Shown: in pieces, positions 44,140 through 53,032 of the stretch
Position numbering within the stretch: position 1 is the first letter of the stretch
Layout: every line of letters starts with the position of its first letter
From: CBFHMJ01 sp965656875
Lineage (GTDB): Bacteria; Pseudomonadota; Gammaproteobacteria; Enterobacterales; Alteromonadaceae
DNA: 64,000 bases
Direction of reading: 5' to 3'
Assembly: GCA_965656875.1 (NCBI GenBank)
Contig: CBFHMJ010000028.1
Coordinates: 186,001-250,000, forward strand
Notes under the pieces: model-generated
What the model saw: the letters and a program-made list of their open reading frames with translations, nothing else
The model's database searches: none
What the model was told of the DNA's origin: nothing
Translations under genes and position numbers: made by a program

Positions 44140-44703
44140 TTAACAATCATCCAGTAAATCGCTACGACCACAAACTTGAACGCTACCATCCCGAGAATCA
44201 TAACGAATCACGATTTGTGCATTATTCCGCCCGGCAGTATCTCCGGCGTCGCGATAGACATAGCTGCACATTCTGTTGGAATCATGACGATATGAACGAA
44301 AACTCTCGTTGTCGTTATTATGTGACACACCGGGTGCAGCGACCATAATGCCATTCCAGATCCCCACACAGCCTGCGTTACCTCGGCCAACATTTTCGTT
44401 CAGGCTGCCTTTATCAATTCCAATGGGATAGCCGATATTATTGGTATCTACGTTTCCGTCGCCATATCCAGGCAAGTTTTGAACCCTGGTACTGTAACCG
44501 CCAAGCAGAAATTTAGTGCGAGTTAAATCCACGCCACTCTTAAAGGCGGTCGCGATACCCTGAACTGCAGCGATATGCGCTTCTTCTGACATGTCGTTGT
44601 ATTTCGCGCTTGCTGTCACCGCAATAATGCCGAGCACAATGATCACGATGATCAGCTCAATAAGCGTGAAGCCCTTGCTTCGTTGATGACTTGAATACCT
44701 CAT
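44140..44703 (-). CDS. Type IV prepilin-like protein
   Basis: 187 aa with a class III signal: short basic leader ending S-K-G, then F-T-L-I-E-L-I-I-V-I-I-V-L-G-I-I, Glu at +5, cleaved by PilD and N-methylated on Phe. After the helix it has A-K-Y-N-D-M-S-E-E-A-H-I-A-A-V-Q-G, as in MshA/MshB-like pilins, and a Cys pair near the C-terminus (V-C-G-R-S-D-L-L-D-D-C). ATG 44703 (GAAGG at 5 nt) is preferred over 44727. No pilus assembly genes nearby, so an orphan minor or major pilin. Confidence 0.85.
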   Translation of the reverse strand: MRYSSHQRSKGFTLIELIIVIIVLGIIAVTASAKYNDMSEEAHIAAVQGIATAFKSGVDLTRTKFLLGGYSTRVQNLPGYGDGNVDTNNIGYPIGIDKGSLNENVGRGNAGCVGIWNGIMVAAPGVSHNNDNESFRSYRHDSNRMCSYVYRDAGDTAGRNNAQIVIRYDSRDGSVQVCGRSDLLDDC

Positions 44704-45310
44704 TACCACCTTCAAATTGTTAGCCATCTATTGACCTGGGACAAAGACCAGTTACTTGAAAAAATAGAGACAGATCTGAATGACAAAAAATTTAAAACGA
44801 CTGTGTCTAAGGTGAAATCTCAGAACAACTGACCAGATTATTTGACACTGATATTCACAAATGCGAATTTTATGCCAAAACACCCTGCAATTGATACTTA
44901 ATGTTGAGTATAGTCAATGATACGCAAAGCGACTCGACATACATCCGGAGAAGCGTGTCAGATACTCATATTTATGGACAGAAATTTGCTGATTTTGTGA
45001 CAACATTCCAGCAATCAGCAGCATTCTCTGGCCGAATTCACAACACTAAAAATTTACATTTGGTCGTGATAGCTACGTATTTGTGAATATCGGTCATTTC
45101 GTTTCTGAAAAGTATATGGATAATGGGTGATATAATCTGAACCCTGCTAATACTCAGTTCCCTGAAAAACGTCATATGTAACCGCTATGATGACGTTATG
45201 TGAAATAAATTACTATTTCATGCAGAATACCCCTTGTTCGTTTACAGTTGAAGACTCATAATTCCCCCTTTAAAATCCAAATGTTACATATTTTCTGTAA
45301 ATATTAACGC

Positions 45311-45338
45311 TTTACATGTTCCCGAAATGGTCTAGAAT
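45311..45338 (+). promoter_or_regulatory. Candidate sigma-70 promoter upstream of the HTH-like gene
   Basis: TTTACA (45311-45316), 16-nt spacer, TAGAAT (45333-45338). The only near-consensus pair seen in this gap; the 5' leader would be about 190 nt. Confidence 0.45.
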
Positions 45339-45421
45339 AAGCCGGGGCCTTAAATAGGGAACTAAAACACCTGATTTTCCGGTCGCATATCTTAGAAATT
45401 GTCAAAGCCAGCTGGATAGAG

Positions 45422-45448
45422 GCAACAGGCTCATGATGAACCTGTTGC
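45422..45448 (+). other. Inverted repeat in the leader of the HTH-like gene
   Basis: GCAACAGG (45422-45429) and CCTGTTGC (45441-45448) form a perfect 8-bp stem with an 11-nt loop between the promoter and the gene. It could be an operator or an RNA hairpin; no T-run follows. Confidence 0.45.
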
Positions 45449-45536
45449 TGTAGTCATCCCTTATCTGGAATATCAGAAATCGTTGTCAGTTACAGGCGAG
45501 CAGTTGACCCCTCTGCTTGTTTAATGGAGCCAGCCC

Positions 45537-46142
45537 ATGAGCCCTAGAGCCAAAATAAAAACCGACTTTGATCCCGAAGTGAGCAAAGACACCACAAACT
45601 TTCATGATGACGCCTTACGATTTGTACTGGCACATAATCTGCGCCGTCTGCTGGAAGAGCACAACATTCCACAATTACGCCTTCACCGCGCTATAGAAGC
45701 CTCTGCAATAGAAAAAGCCCGAATTTCCAGCCGCATGCTAAAAAGCTACGTCACGCTGTCAGATGTTAAATCCTCCACTAATCCATCTATTGGCACCCTA
45801 CAGGAAATCGCCCGAGGGCTGCGTTATCTCGGCGTAGACGTCACCGAATCTCATTTACTCAGCCGTGATAATTTCTCTGTTGTACAACAACGCGAAGGCA
45901 AAGCCTCAGGTAATCCCGCCGATCTTAAAACACACCTTATTGGCCTGTTCGACACGCTCAGCACCCTTAAATCGCTTAACTGCCTGAGTGTTCAACACAG
46001 TAATGATCGCGCATTTAACGCCATCGCGATGGAAGCTGCATCAAACTATTTAAAATCTGTCTGGCCGCCTGAGTTTATGGTTGATGGTTTGGCGATCATG
46101 ATGGAGATTATTAATGAGAAGGGAGAACCACTGGAAGGGTGA
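45537..46142 (+). CDS. HTH-like (XRE-type) regulator
   Basis: 201 aa, soluble. A helical region around F-V-L-A-H-N-L-R-R-L-L-E-E-H-N-I-P-Q-L-R-L-H-R-A is followed by S-S-R-M-L-K-S-Y-V and P-S-I-G-T-L-Q-E-I-A-R-G-L, the usual layout of an XRE HTH with its last helix. The rest is a helical dimerisation or sensing part. GGAG 8 nt before ATG. It lies 413 bp upstream of cassette copy 2 on the same strand and could regulate it, but an independent promoter region intervenes. DNA target unknown. Confidence 0.6.
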   Translation: MSPRAKIKTDFDPEVSKDTTNFHDDALRFVLAHNLRRLLEEHNIPQLRLHRAIEASAIEKARISSRMLKSYVTLSDVKSSTNPSIGTLQEIARGLRYLGVDVTESHLLSRDNFSVVQQREGKASGNPADLKTHLIGLFDTLSTLKSLNCLSVQHSNDRAFNAIAMEAASNYLKSVWPPEFMVDGLAIMMEIINEKGEPLEG

Positions 46143-46555
46143 GTTCGCCAGTTGGGGCAAAAGCACTATCTTTGGCTCAAGTTTGTTGTTTGAGCCACTT
46201 GCCTCAACAATCCATTCAAAAAATTTTCAAAATAATTACGTTTCCAAATAAACACCACGCATTTCCACAATCTAAACCTGCCAGCTCTACACGCCACAGG
46301 CTGTGCAGGTTGGGAACACAAGCCCGTAAAACACCTCAAATTTCCGGTTCTAAAATCAAACCAACTCCCTGAAATACAACGATTTTTTCTATTGCTGTTT
46401 TAGGAAAACTTCGCTAATGTTCCCATCGCAATAACAATGGCTGAAGTTAATTGTTAGGGTCGATTGCTGTGTTGATGCATAAATCAATCAAATTCGCGAC
46501 TCAATTACCCGTTATATATACTGAGCGTTCGCCTAAACAATACAGGAAACGCCCA
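46143..46555. other. Intergenic region upstream of cassette copy 2
   Basis: 413 bp, no convincing gene; an open frame at 46139-46372 overlaps the previous stop and has unlikely composition. The last ~60 nt (including TTATATATAC) are AT-rich and could hold the cassette promoter. AGGA precedes the ATG at 46556. Confidence 0.35.
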
Positions 46556-46816
46556 ATGAAAATTAACGGCTATGAACCCATGCAACAATTGCCGACACAG
46601 CGCCCGGCGCAACCGTCAGCACAGACAAACCCGACAGCCAGTCAGCAACAATTACAGGACGATACAGTCACGCTAAGTTCAGGGAAGATAGATGGAATGG
46701 TTGAATCACTGATGACTGGAGGAGGAAAACAACCACCTCTAGTAAGTGAGTTTTCAGGTGAAAACGAACCATTGGGAAGTAGTGGAGGAGGGCATTTACC
46801 ACCACCACCTTTATAA
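46556..46816 (+). CDS. Cassette copy 2, gene A: small peptide with Gly/Pro-rich tail
   Basis: 86 aa. M-K-I-N-G-Y-E-P start, a Gln/Pro-rich middle, D-D-T-V-T-L-S-S, then T-G-G-G-K-Q-P-P-L, and the end S-S-G-G-G-H-L-P-P-P-P-L. No signal peptide and no TM. Same layout as copy 1 gene A at 34878-35084, and followed 19 nt later by the polytopic gene B. The D-x-V-x-L-S motif also occurs in unrelated short flagellar-type proteins, so it is not diagnostic. Start at 46556 supported by AGGA. Confidence 0.68.
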   Translation: MKINGYEPMQQLPTQRPAQPSAQTNPTASQQQLQDDTVTLSSGKIDGMVESLMTGGGKQPPLVSEFSGENEPLGSSGGGHLPPPPL

Positions 46817-46835
46817 TAAATAAGGTAAAGATTAG

Positions 46836-47330
46836 ATGGTTACCGAAACAGTAATGATTTTGGATTTGTTATTAGCATCACTAACTATCTTGACGTTGAT
46901 CTACTCTACGTCCAAAAAGGTCAATTTCAGTATTTTATCGACGGTAATCATCACTATTTGTGCTGACACTTCTTTAATGGTGGTTATGGACTATGTGTTG
47001 AAGATAGAAGATCTGCATCTATTGAATTTTCTTTGGTTTACAGGAATTGCATTTTTGCATGTGATGGTTTGTTACAGCATCTTATTCGTTCATGTTCAGT
47101 TCGGTCTGATGATGTCTACATTTGCAAAAATAACAATGGTTATATATCTGACAATGAGCTTCTTTCAATTGATAACTTATTTTGACCATGTTCATTTTAA
47201 GACAACTATCGTCAGCAGCGCATATCAAGTAGTGATACCAGCTTGCGAACTTTTCTTCACTAGCTGTATGGCACTCTTCCTGTTACGCGAACTCCTTAGA
47301 ACTAACCCGCTAGAAAGGTATATGAACTAA
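46836..47330 (+). CDS. Cassette copy 2, gene B: polytopic membrane protein of unknown family
   Basis: 164 aa with 4-5 TM helices. Shares K-x-N-F-S, I-E-D-L-H-L-L-N-F-L-W, S-F-F-Q-L-I-T-Y and V-I-P with copy 1 gene B at matching positions, but has its own loops and a C-terminal R-T-N-P-L-E-R-Y. No catalytic or transporter motif known to me. The gene C start lies 1 nt after its stop. Confidence 0.72.
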   Translation: MVTETVMILDLLLASLTILTLIYSTSKKVNFSILSTVIITICADTSLMVVMDYVLKIEDLHLLNFLWFTGIAFLHVMVCYSILFVHVQFGLMMSTFAKITMVIYLTMSFFQLITYFDHVHFKTTIVSSAYQVVIPACELFFTSCMALFLLRELLRTNPLERYMN

Positions 47331-47331
47331 G

Positions 47332-47520
47332 ATGGAAACCATAAAACTCATTTACTTACTACTCGCTTTCTCACTACTGATTCTGTTTGTGGTTGCCTGT
47401 TTTGACCTGGTGAAACGGCTCGCTATTCACGCTTTTAACACCGCCGATTTGCCACCACCGGCGCGTAACACCAAAGCCAAAGTTATACAGCTTTATCCCG
47501 ACCCGCCGAAGCGAGATTAG
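47332..47520 (+). CDS. Cassette copy 2, gene C: one-TM protein ending near V-I-Q-L-Y-P
   Basis: 62 aa: TM helix at residues ~5-25, then a basic segment (L-V-K-R-L-A), a short Pro-rich linker (A-D-L-P-P-P-A-R) and the terminal K-V-I-Q-L-Y-P-D-P-P-K-R. Matches copy 1 gene C in topology and in the end motif; the linker is about 25 residues shorter. Last gene of the cassette; a BLUF gene converges from the other side. Confidence 0.7.
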   Translation: METIKLIYLLLAFSLLILFVVACFDLVKRLAIHAFNTADLPPPARNTKAKVIQLYPDPPKRD

Positions 47521-47581
47521 CGCGTGTTGACCTGTTGCGGGCGGAATTTTTTGCTAATTCAATGATATGGAGCGCAGCTTG

Positions 47582-48055
47582 TTATGTTGACTGATCATCC
47601 GATGGCATATCTGCATCTTCCCCGGCAACATCCTCCGATGGCCACTGCGATGCCCCCCGAATAGCCCGGATAAACATCAGGCAGCTCTCGCCCGACATCT
47701 CAAACGGTTTAAAAATCCTGCCCGCTGAATACTTTCGCGTTAACGCCATCGACACTTTAGACTCCGGCACATATTCCATCGCCCAGTCAGTAAATTCCCG
47801 CTCGGTGATATCTTCATACGACACCAGCGTCACTTTTTCATGCCGCGAATCCCGACAAATCAGGTTAAACGTCTCATTCACCACCGAACGCTCACCCTCA
47901 ATGCACTGCAAAAAGTAATTCCGGTTAAAACACAGCAACCCGGTAATATCATTCGCCGCATTACGCCTGACCGCCGTTTTCACAATCCCTTTTAAATCAT
48001 TAATCCTGAATTCATCAGAAATACGGCTCGCATAAATAAGACGCACTAAATACAT
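47582..48055 (-). CDS. BLUF-domain blue-light photoreceptor
   Basis: 157 aa, essentially a stand-alone BLUF domain. The flavin-interacting residues fit the AppA pattern in spacing: Tyr8, Asn32 and Gln50 (equivalent to Tyr21, Asn45, Gln63), with I-T-G-L-L and F-L-Q-C-I-E-G. D-W-A-M near residue 93 supplies the Trp/Met region. The C-terminal ~50 residues are an output or coupling segment without a known enzymatic domain, so signalling is presumably by protein contact. Convergent with cassette copy 2. A partial echo of its sequence occurs at about 50052-50092. Confidence 0.92.
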   Translation of the reverse strand: MYLVRLIYASRISDEFRINDLKGIVKTAVRRNAANDITGLLCFNRNYFLQCIEGERSVVNETFNLICRDSRHEKVTLVSYEDITEREFTDWAMEYVPESKVSMALTRKYSAGRIFKPFEMSGESCLMFIRAIRGASQWPSEDVAGEDADMPSDDQST

Positions 48056-48304
48056 ATAAATCCCCCCCTGATAAAGGCACGGTTCGCAAACAAAATGATT
48101 ACCAGCATGAAGTTTAGTAGAAGATAAGACGAGTGTGAGTTTTTGAAGGGGCTGCCAGGCATTAATACGTTATTGGCAGGATAAAAGCTGCTTGTTTTGA
48201 ATTGTCGAAAATTGCCCCGCATCGCAACGAGATTTCCCCGAGTGTTGCAAGTGGAAACCTTCGTAACATGCTTTTTTTCCAACTTATAACGAGAGAAAAC
48301 CACG

Positions 48305-49924
48305 ATGGCGACCCTTGATAATCTTGAGCAGTATCTTCGAACAAAACACCCTAACGAGGAAGATCAGTTATGGAGCCCGGTTCGTGCTAATAATTGGGCG
48401 AAACTCCACCAAACCCCGAAAATCTGGGGGCTTCCCATGACCAGAGATGGCGTGATAAACCAGACCCGAACCTCCGTTGATAATCTGGCGGATGCAATGA
48501 GTGATGTCATTAAATCCGCGACGAACGTGGTCGATATTACCAGCCTGGACCCACCGAGAGGTCCATCCGACAGTAACAGCGTGTTTTACAACGCCATCGT
48601 TAACGGTATCAAAGATCATCAGGATCAAGGTGGTCAGCCACTATTTGTGAGAATGTTGTTTGGCAAGCCACCTCAATCCGGACGTGATGAAGTACACGCC
48701 GCATTTAAGGAAAATCTCGCCAGAGATTTAGCAACGTATCCCAATGTGACCGTCCTGTATGGCGTGTTTTATGGAACATCGACCGGCCCCATCTTTAATC
48801 ACTCTAAAATCTTTGCATCAGATACCGGTCATGCAATTGTTGGCGGCCATAATCTCTATGATTCAGACTATCGACAATATCCCCCGGTGCATGACGTATC
48901 GGTAGAAGTCCGAGGCCCGGCAGCCATTGACGCCCGTAATTTTGCAACCTGGTTATGGGGATTCGGCATCGCCAACCAATCGTTGGGGGATCAAGCATCA
49001 AAATGGAACAAAATCACCACAACATTTAAAAACCTGACATCCACCTGGATAAACGCATGGGAACTCAGAAATGGACAATGGCAGACCGCAGATGACAGCG
49101 CCCTCAACCGACCAGAAGCGAGGCACCAGCAACCAAACATTCAGGTTGATCAGAATCCACCCGCTGATAAATGGAAATCATGCAGAATCTTAACGGTAGG
49201 ACGCGCTGGTGGATGGGGCTATCAGTTTCCTAACAGCCTGAATGCCAGCGATTACATGAAAGAATACTTAATCAGTCACGCCGAAAACTCCATCAAAATC
49301 GCCCATCAGGATTTGGTCGCGATGGATATGTACGGCATGACGCATATACCCCATGCCACCTGCAAAGACTTAGGCAATGCGCTTTATAAAAAGGAAAATC
49401 TTAAGGTCTATGTGGTTGTCACCGCGCCTTATGGCAGTGGCGTAATGGATGTTTACTTCAATGCCGCCAACGGCCCACAAACAGCAGCCGACTACATTAT
49501 GTATTACGCAAGGCCAACCGTCGGAACCGGTAAAGCCAGAGGCGTAGACGATGTTGCACGCGTCAACCTGTGGAACAGACTCTTTGTGGCACCGATTCAT
49601 TTTACCGATGACATTCCATCACCTGCCGAGTCACATTACTACTGGCCCGACGCCGACCGGGTGATAACCGGAGGCGGCGCTCTGGCACAAGACGGCATGC
49701 CAAAATCGGTTGGTCAACACATGAAGACAATGCTAATCGACGACGAACTTATGGTAGTCGGCTCAGACAATCACTACCCCCATCCATTAGCCGAAATCAA
49801 CTACGTCATCGACGGTGATTTTGTGGACGAATTTAAAGAGAATTTTTGGGATAACCTGTGGCAATACTCCGGCCCACACGCCGTTCAACAATGGAATTCA
49901 GCGACTACGGTTTCGGGGGGGTAG
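48305..49924 (+). CDS. Phospholipase D-like protein
   Basis: 539 aa, cytosolic or non-classically secreted (no signal seen). Two HKD-type motifs: F-N-H-S-K-I-F-A-S-D, with I-V-G-G-H-N following (His near 165), and Q-H-M-K-T-M-L-I-D-D-E-L with V-V-G-S-D-N (His near 471). This is the paired catalytic site of the PLD superfamily. Domain size matches eukaryotic-like or toxin-type PLDs rather than cardiolipin synthase. Could act on host or prey membranes or in membrane remodelling; unresolved. Separate promoter, divergent from BLUF. Confidence 0.85.
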   Translation: MATLDNLEQYLRTKHPNEEDQLWSPVRANNWAKLHQTPKIWGLPMTRDGVINQTRTSVDNLADAMSDVIKSATNVVDITSLDPPRGPSDSNSVFYNAIVNGIKDHQDQGGQPLFVRMLFGKPPQSGRDEVHAAFKENLARDLATYPNVTVLYGVFYGTSTGPIFNHSKIFASDTGHAIVGGHNLYDSDYRQYPPVHDVSVEVRGPAAIDARNFATWLWGFGIANQSLGDQASKWNKITTTFKNLTSTWINAWELRNGQWQTADDSALNRPEARHQQPNIQVDQNPPADKWKSCRILTVGRAGGWGYQFPNSLNASDYMKEYLISHAENSIKIAHQDLVAMDMYGMTHIPHATCKDLGNALYKKENLKVYVVVTAPYGSGVMDVYFNAANGPQTAADYIMYYARPTVGTGKARGVDDVARVNLWNRLFVAPIHFTDDIPSPAESHYYWPDADRVITGGGALAQDGMPKSVGQHMKTMLIDDELMVVGSDNHYPHPLAEINYVIDGDFVDEFKENFWDNLWQYSGPHAVQQWNSATTVSGG

Positions 49925-50529
49925 GTGACAGTATTACGATTCAAGTAATGACATATATCTAAGTCGTTGTTATCTATAAATTCCCGCCCTGTTTGAACAA
50001 CAGAAAAACGCTTCTGGACACCTGTTAATGGATGATGGGTGTTTGGGGGCTTTCTTCATCATCCAGTCAGTAAATTCCTTCTCGGGATGATTTTTTTGTT
50101 ATCTGTGTATTTTTTATGTTTTGAAATCTGAATGGTTAAAGGGGTTATTGGTTGGGGGCTGATGTGAATTATTCTGTATGCAGAGCGTATTGATCTTGTG
50201 AGGCGGGAATTAAGTTTAGGGGAAAACTGTTGTTGTTATTTCCTCTTTAGTGATGGTTGTAGCCTGTATGTATTATTCAGGTATACTCTGCGTCAGTCAG
50301 ATGCCTGTATTCGTGCATTAGTAGGTAATGTGAGTTAGTTCGGTAACGAGTGATACTGGAACCTGTGGGTTATTTTTCACCAGCAGTTTTGAACTGAGTA
50401 TTATCGACGATGAAAGGAGTCAGATCTGATTGTTTGGCTTAAAATATAGCGTTTCCAGCATACCTGGAGTGATTTAGATCGCATAGAAGAATTATTAGCC
50501 ATTCCATAGAAGATGATTTGGGTGAAAGC
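49925..50529. other. Intergenic region with a BLUF-gene sequence echo
   Basis: 605 bp, no gene. The 16-nt CCAGTCAGTAAATTCC at 50063-50078 is identical to 47783-47798 inside the BLUF gene, with weaker similarity on each side (about 40 nt). Becomes strongly AT-rich towards the ATPase gene. Confidence 0.45.
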
Positions 50530-51903
50530 ATGCTAAAACAAATAATATTAGAAAATTTTAAAGTATGGGAGAGGTTAGATTTAAACCTTGGCAGAGTTAC
50601 TGGTATTTTCGGGACAAATAGTTCGGGTAAAAGTAGCTTAATCCATATGTTACTAATGTTAAAGCAGACAAAAAATAATTCGGATAGAAGCATAGCATTA
50701 GATTTCGGTAGTGAAGAGAAGCTAGCTGATCTAGGTACCTATCATGATGTGATCTCTCAACATGATGAAGGAAGAGATTTATCTTTTACTCTTTCGTGGC
50801 AATTAAGTGATGAATTAAAAATTCAGAATATTGAAGAAAGCTCCAGAAGTGTTTTATTTCAAGGAAATACCTTGGGATTGTCTTCTACAGTTGGGTTAAA
50901 AGATAAGTTACTTGAAGTTAAAAATTTGAGCTATAAATTTGCGGCATCAAGTTTTTCCATAAGTCCAAAAGAAAATAAATCAAATGAATTTGAGCTCAAA
51001 GCTGAAGCATTAAACGAAACTGGTAAATTTAGATTTTTACGAACATTGGGGCGAAACTGGAAGCTACCTCAAGCGACAAAGTGTTACTTATTTCCAGATC
51101 AAGCAAAAACTTATTATCAAAACGCTGATTTTTTAAGCCAGTTTGAAAGTGCTTTTGAAGAATGCATGGATAATATTTATTACCTGGGGCCATTGAGAAG
51201 TTTTCCTAAGAGAAGTTATCAATGGTCAGGAACAAGCCCGTCTGATGTGGGTCAGCAAGGAGAGCTCACGATTAATGCAGTCCTTGCCGCTACAACAAAA
51301 AATGAAAAAAGAAACTTAACGAAAGGAACGCGTTATAAAACCTTCCAGGAAATGATCGCCTTTTGGTTGAAAGAATTGGGGCTTATTTATTCATTCAGGG
51401 TTGAAGAAATAGCGCCAAATTCAAATCACTTTAAAACATTCGTTCAAAAAGAAAATGGTAGTGCTGAAGTCACCTTAACTGATGTGGGGTTTGGTGTTTC
51501 ACAAATACTACCAGTTATTGTGTTGCTTTATTACGTTGCTGAAGGTTCTACCGTATTATTGGAACAGCCTGAAATTCATTTACACCCGGCAGTTCAGAGT
51601 AAATTAGCTGATTTGATATTGACAGTTTCAAAAACGAGAAATGTACAAGTAATAGTGGAAAGCCATAGTGAGCATTTCATTCGAAGATTACAACGTCGAG
51701 TAGCCGAAAATCAGGCAGAAAGTAAAGATTTAAAACTCTATTTCTTTTCTACCAAGCGGGGAAAAGCAAGTTACAAGCAGCTCGAACTTGATGATTTTGG
51801 TGCTATTCATAATTGGCCTGAAAACTTTTTCGGCAATGAAATGGAAGAAATATCAGCAACACGCAAAGCAGCATTATTAAAACGAAAATTATTGGAAGAG
51901 TAA
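50530..51903 (+). CDS. AAA/ABC-type ATPase with DUF3696-like C-terminus
   Basis: 457 aa, soluble. Walker A G-T-N-S-S-G-K-S at residues 28-35, Q-loop-like region, and Walker B V-L-L-E-Q-P-E-I-H-L-H-P near 341-352, followed by a D-loop and H-loop-like S-H-S-E-H-F. The C-terminus D-D-F-G-A-I-H-N-W-P-E-N-F-F matches DUF3696-type OLD/RecF-like ATPases used in several two-gene defence systems. ATG at 50530; a TTG 12 nt upstream is an alternative. 10 nt separate it from the PIN-like gene. AT-rich compared with surrounding genes. Confidence 0.8.
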   Translation: MLKQIILENFKVWERLDLNLGRVTGIFGTNSSGKSSLIHMLLMLKQTKNNSDRSIALDFGSEEKLADLGTYHDVISQHDEGRDLSFTLSWQLSDELKIQNIEESSRSVLFQGNTLGLSSTVGLKDKLLEVKNLSYKFAASSFSISPKENKSNEFELKAEALNETGKFRFLRTLGRNWKLPQATKCYLFPDQAKTYYQNADFLSQFESAFEECMDNIYYLGPLRSFPKRSYQWSGTSPSDVGQQGELTINAVLAATTKNEKRNLTKGTRYKTFQEMIAFWLKELGLIYSFRVEEIAPNSNHFKTFVQKENGSAEVTLTDVGFGVSQILPVIVLLYYVAEGSTVLLEQPEIHLHPAVQSKLADLILTVSKTRNVQVIVESHSEHFIRRLQRRVAENQAESKDLKLYFFSTKRGKASYKQLELDDFGAIHNWPENFFGNEMEEISATRKAALLKRKLLEE

Positions 51904-51913
51904 AAATCTGAAA

Positions 51914-52387
51914 ATGACTAAGGTAATAGACACTAATGTTTTGATCGTCTCAAATGGAAAGAGTGAGCAAGTATCTTTAGATTGTCAGTTAGCCTGTATA
52001 GAGTTCATAGAAAATCCTCGAAAACTTGCTCTTGCACTTGATAAATCGGGCTTGATTATGAATGAGTATGAAAAACATTGTAACTACAAAGGTGAACCTG
52101 GTGTAGGAGATATGTTTTTTAAGTATCTTCATGACAATCAATATGTTCCTGGTGGCAACATAAGTTTGGTCGAAATAACTCCCTGTGAAGATGAAGCAAG
52201 ATCTTTTGCTGAATTGCCTAAAAATGAATTTGATCCATCAGACAGAAAGCTATTAGCAACAGCTGTTGTTTCAAATGCAGATGTGGTAAATGCCACAGAT
52301 AGTGACTGGGCAGAGCAAGAAGATTTAACGAAACAATTAAATGTGACAGTAATTCAGTTATGCCCCGACTGTAGCAAGAGAGGTTAA
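51914..52387 (+). CDS. PIN-like nuclease, partner of the ATPase
   Basis: 157 aa. N-terminal strand V-I-D-T-N-V-L-I with Asp6, an acidic residue in M-N-E-Y-E-K, then F-D-P-S-D-R-K-L-L-A-T-A and N-A-T-D-S-D-W, in the order and spacing of the PIN-domain acidic quartet. PIN enzymes usually cut RNA. In a two-gene operon with an ABC-type ATPase the likely role is an effector released or activated by the ATPase, for example during phage infection. This pairing is not one I can name. Confidence 0.75.
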   Translation: MTKVIDTNVLIVSNGKSEQVSLDCQLACIEFIENPRKLALALDKSGLIMNEYEKHCNYKGEPGVGDMFFKYLHDNQYVPGGNISLVEITPCEDEARSFAELPKNEFDPSDRKLLATAVVSNADVVNATDSDWAEQEDLTKQLNVTVIQLCPDCSKRG

Positions 52388-52504
52388 CTTAATCATTAAC
52401 AATGTAAAAAGTATTGAATTAGCCTGAAGTTTAGAAAATTCTTCAATTTGGCAGTTATTCCTTTTATAGTGACGTTAATTTAACGGTTAAAGGAACTTAA
52501 CTTT

Positions 52505-53002
52505 ATGAAAAAACCATTCATAGCACTGTTAATTGGGATGACTGTTACAGCGACATTTTTTGTATCAGCTTCACCTGCCAACCCTGAATTATTCCAGCAA
52601 ATCACCCCTTCAACAGACACCAGTGGATATACTGCAACACACGGACTGGTTATCAGCGAAACAGGGTTGAAACAACTTCTACAGTTTTTAACCAAACGGA
52701 TGCAGCAAACGGATGAATCGTCGGCAGACATGTTGCCAGTGACGGTCAATATGCCAGGGCAAAATCCGTTAACTGATTTGATGTTAACCAATATGAATAT
52801 TAGTAGTGTTTATGGTATTGCCGGCCCAGTAATGATCTACGACATTACTGCTATTAGTATTTCAACAGAAATTGAAGTTACGCTAAAGATTCAAGGCGAT
52901 CAGTTAAACACCGCAACTGCCACCACAGAACAAAAGTATTTCGATATATCTGCTGAATTCGGTAAAACCTATATGGTGATGAAGGAAAGAAACAGGCTCT
53001 GA
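52505..53002 (+). CDS. Secreted protein of unknown family (165 aa)
   Basis: Signal peptide M-K-K-P-F-I-A-L-L-I with cleavage near S-A-S. The mature part is rich in Ser/Thr, has no Cys, and carries a beta-strand-like C-terminal half (I-S-T-E-I-E-V-T-L-K-I). AAGGA ribosome site. The next lipoprotein gene begins 30 nt downstream, so both may form one operon. No function suggested by sequence. Confidence 0.6.
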   Translation: MKKPFIALLIGMTVTATFFVSASPANPELFQQITPSTDTSGYTATHGLVISETGLKQLLQFLTKRMQQTDESSADMLPVTVNMPGQNPLTDLMLTNMNISSVYGIAGPVMIYDITAISISTEIEVTLKIQGDQLNTATATTEQKYFDISAEFGKTYMVMKERNRL

Positions 53003-53032
53003 TACACCTGAAGTGAACCAAGACGAATTAGC

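Larger units (their letters stand above)
44704..45536. other. Long intergenic region with promoter and hairpin
   Basis: 833 bp. A 61-codon open frame at 44901 has no ribosome site and is not called. The right half holds a candidate promoter and an 8-bp perfect hairpin (separate entries). Left part: nothing recognised. Confidence 0.4.

Noticed and set aside
44901..45086. 61-codon frame in the gap before the HTH-like gene
   Set aside because: No ribosome site and no protein-like features.
46139..46372. 77-codon frame overlapping the HTH-like gene stop
   Set aside because: Basic, Ser/Lys-rich random-looking product with no start signal, ending in a gene-free gap.
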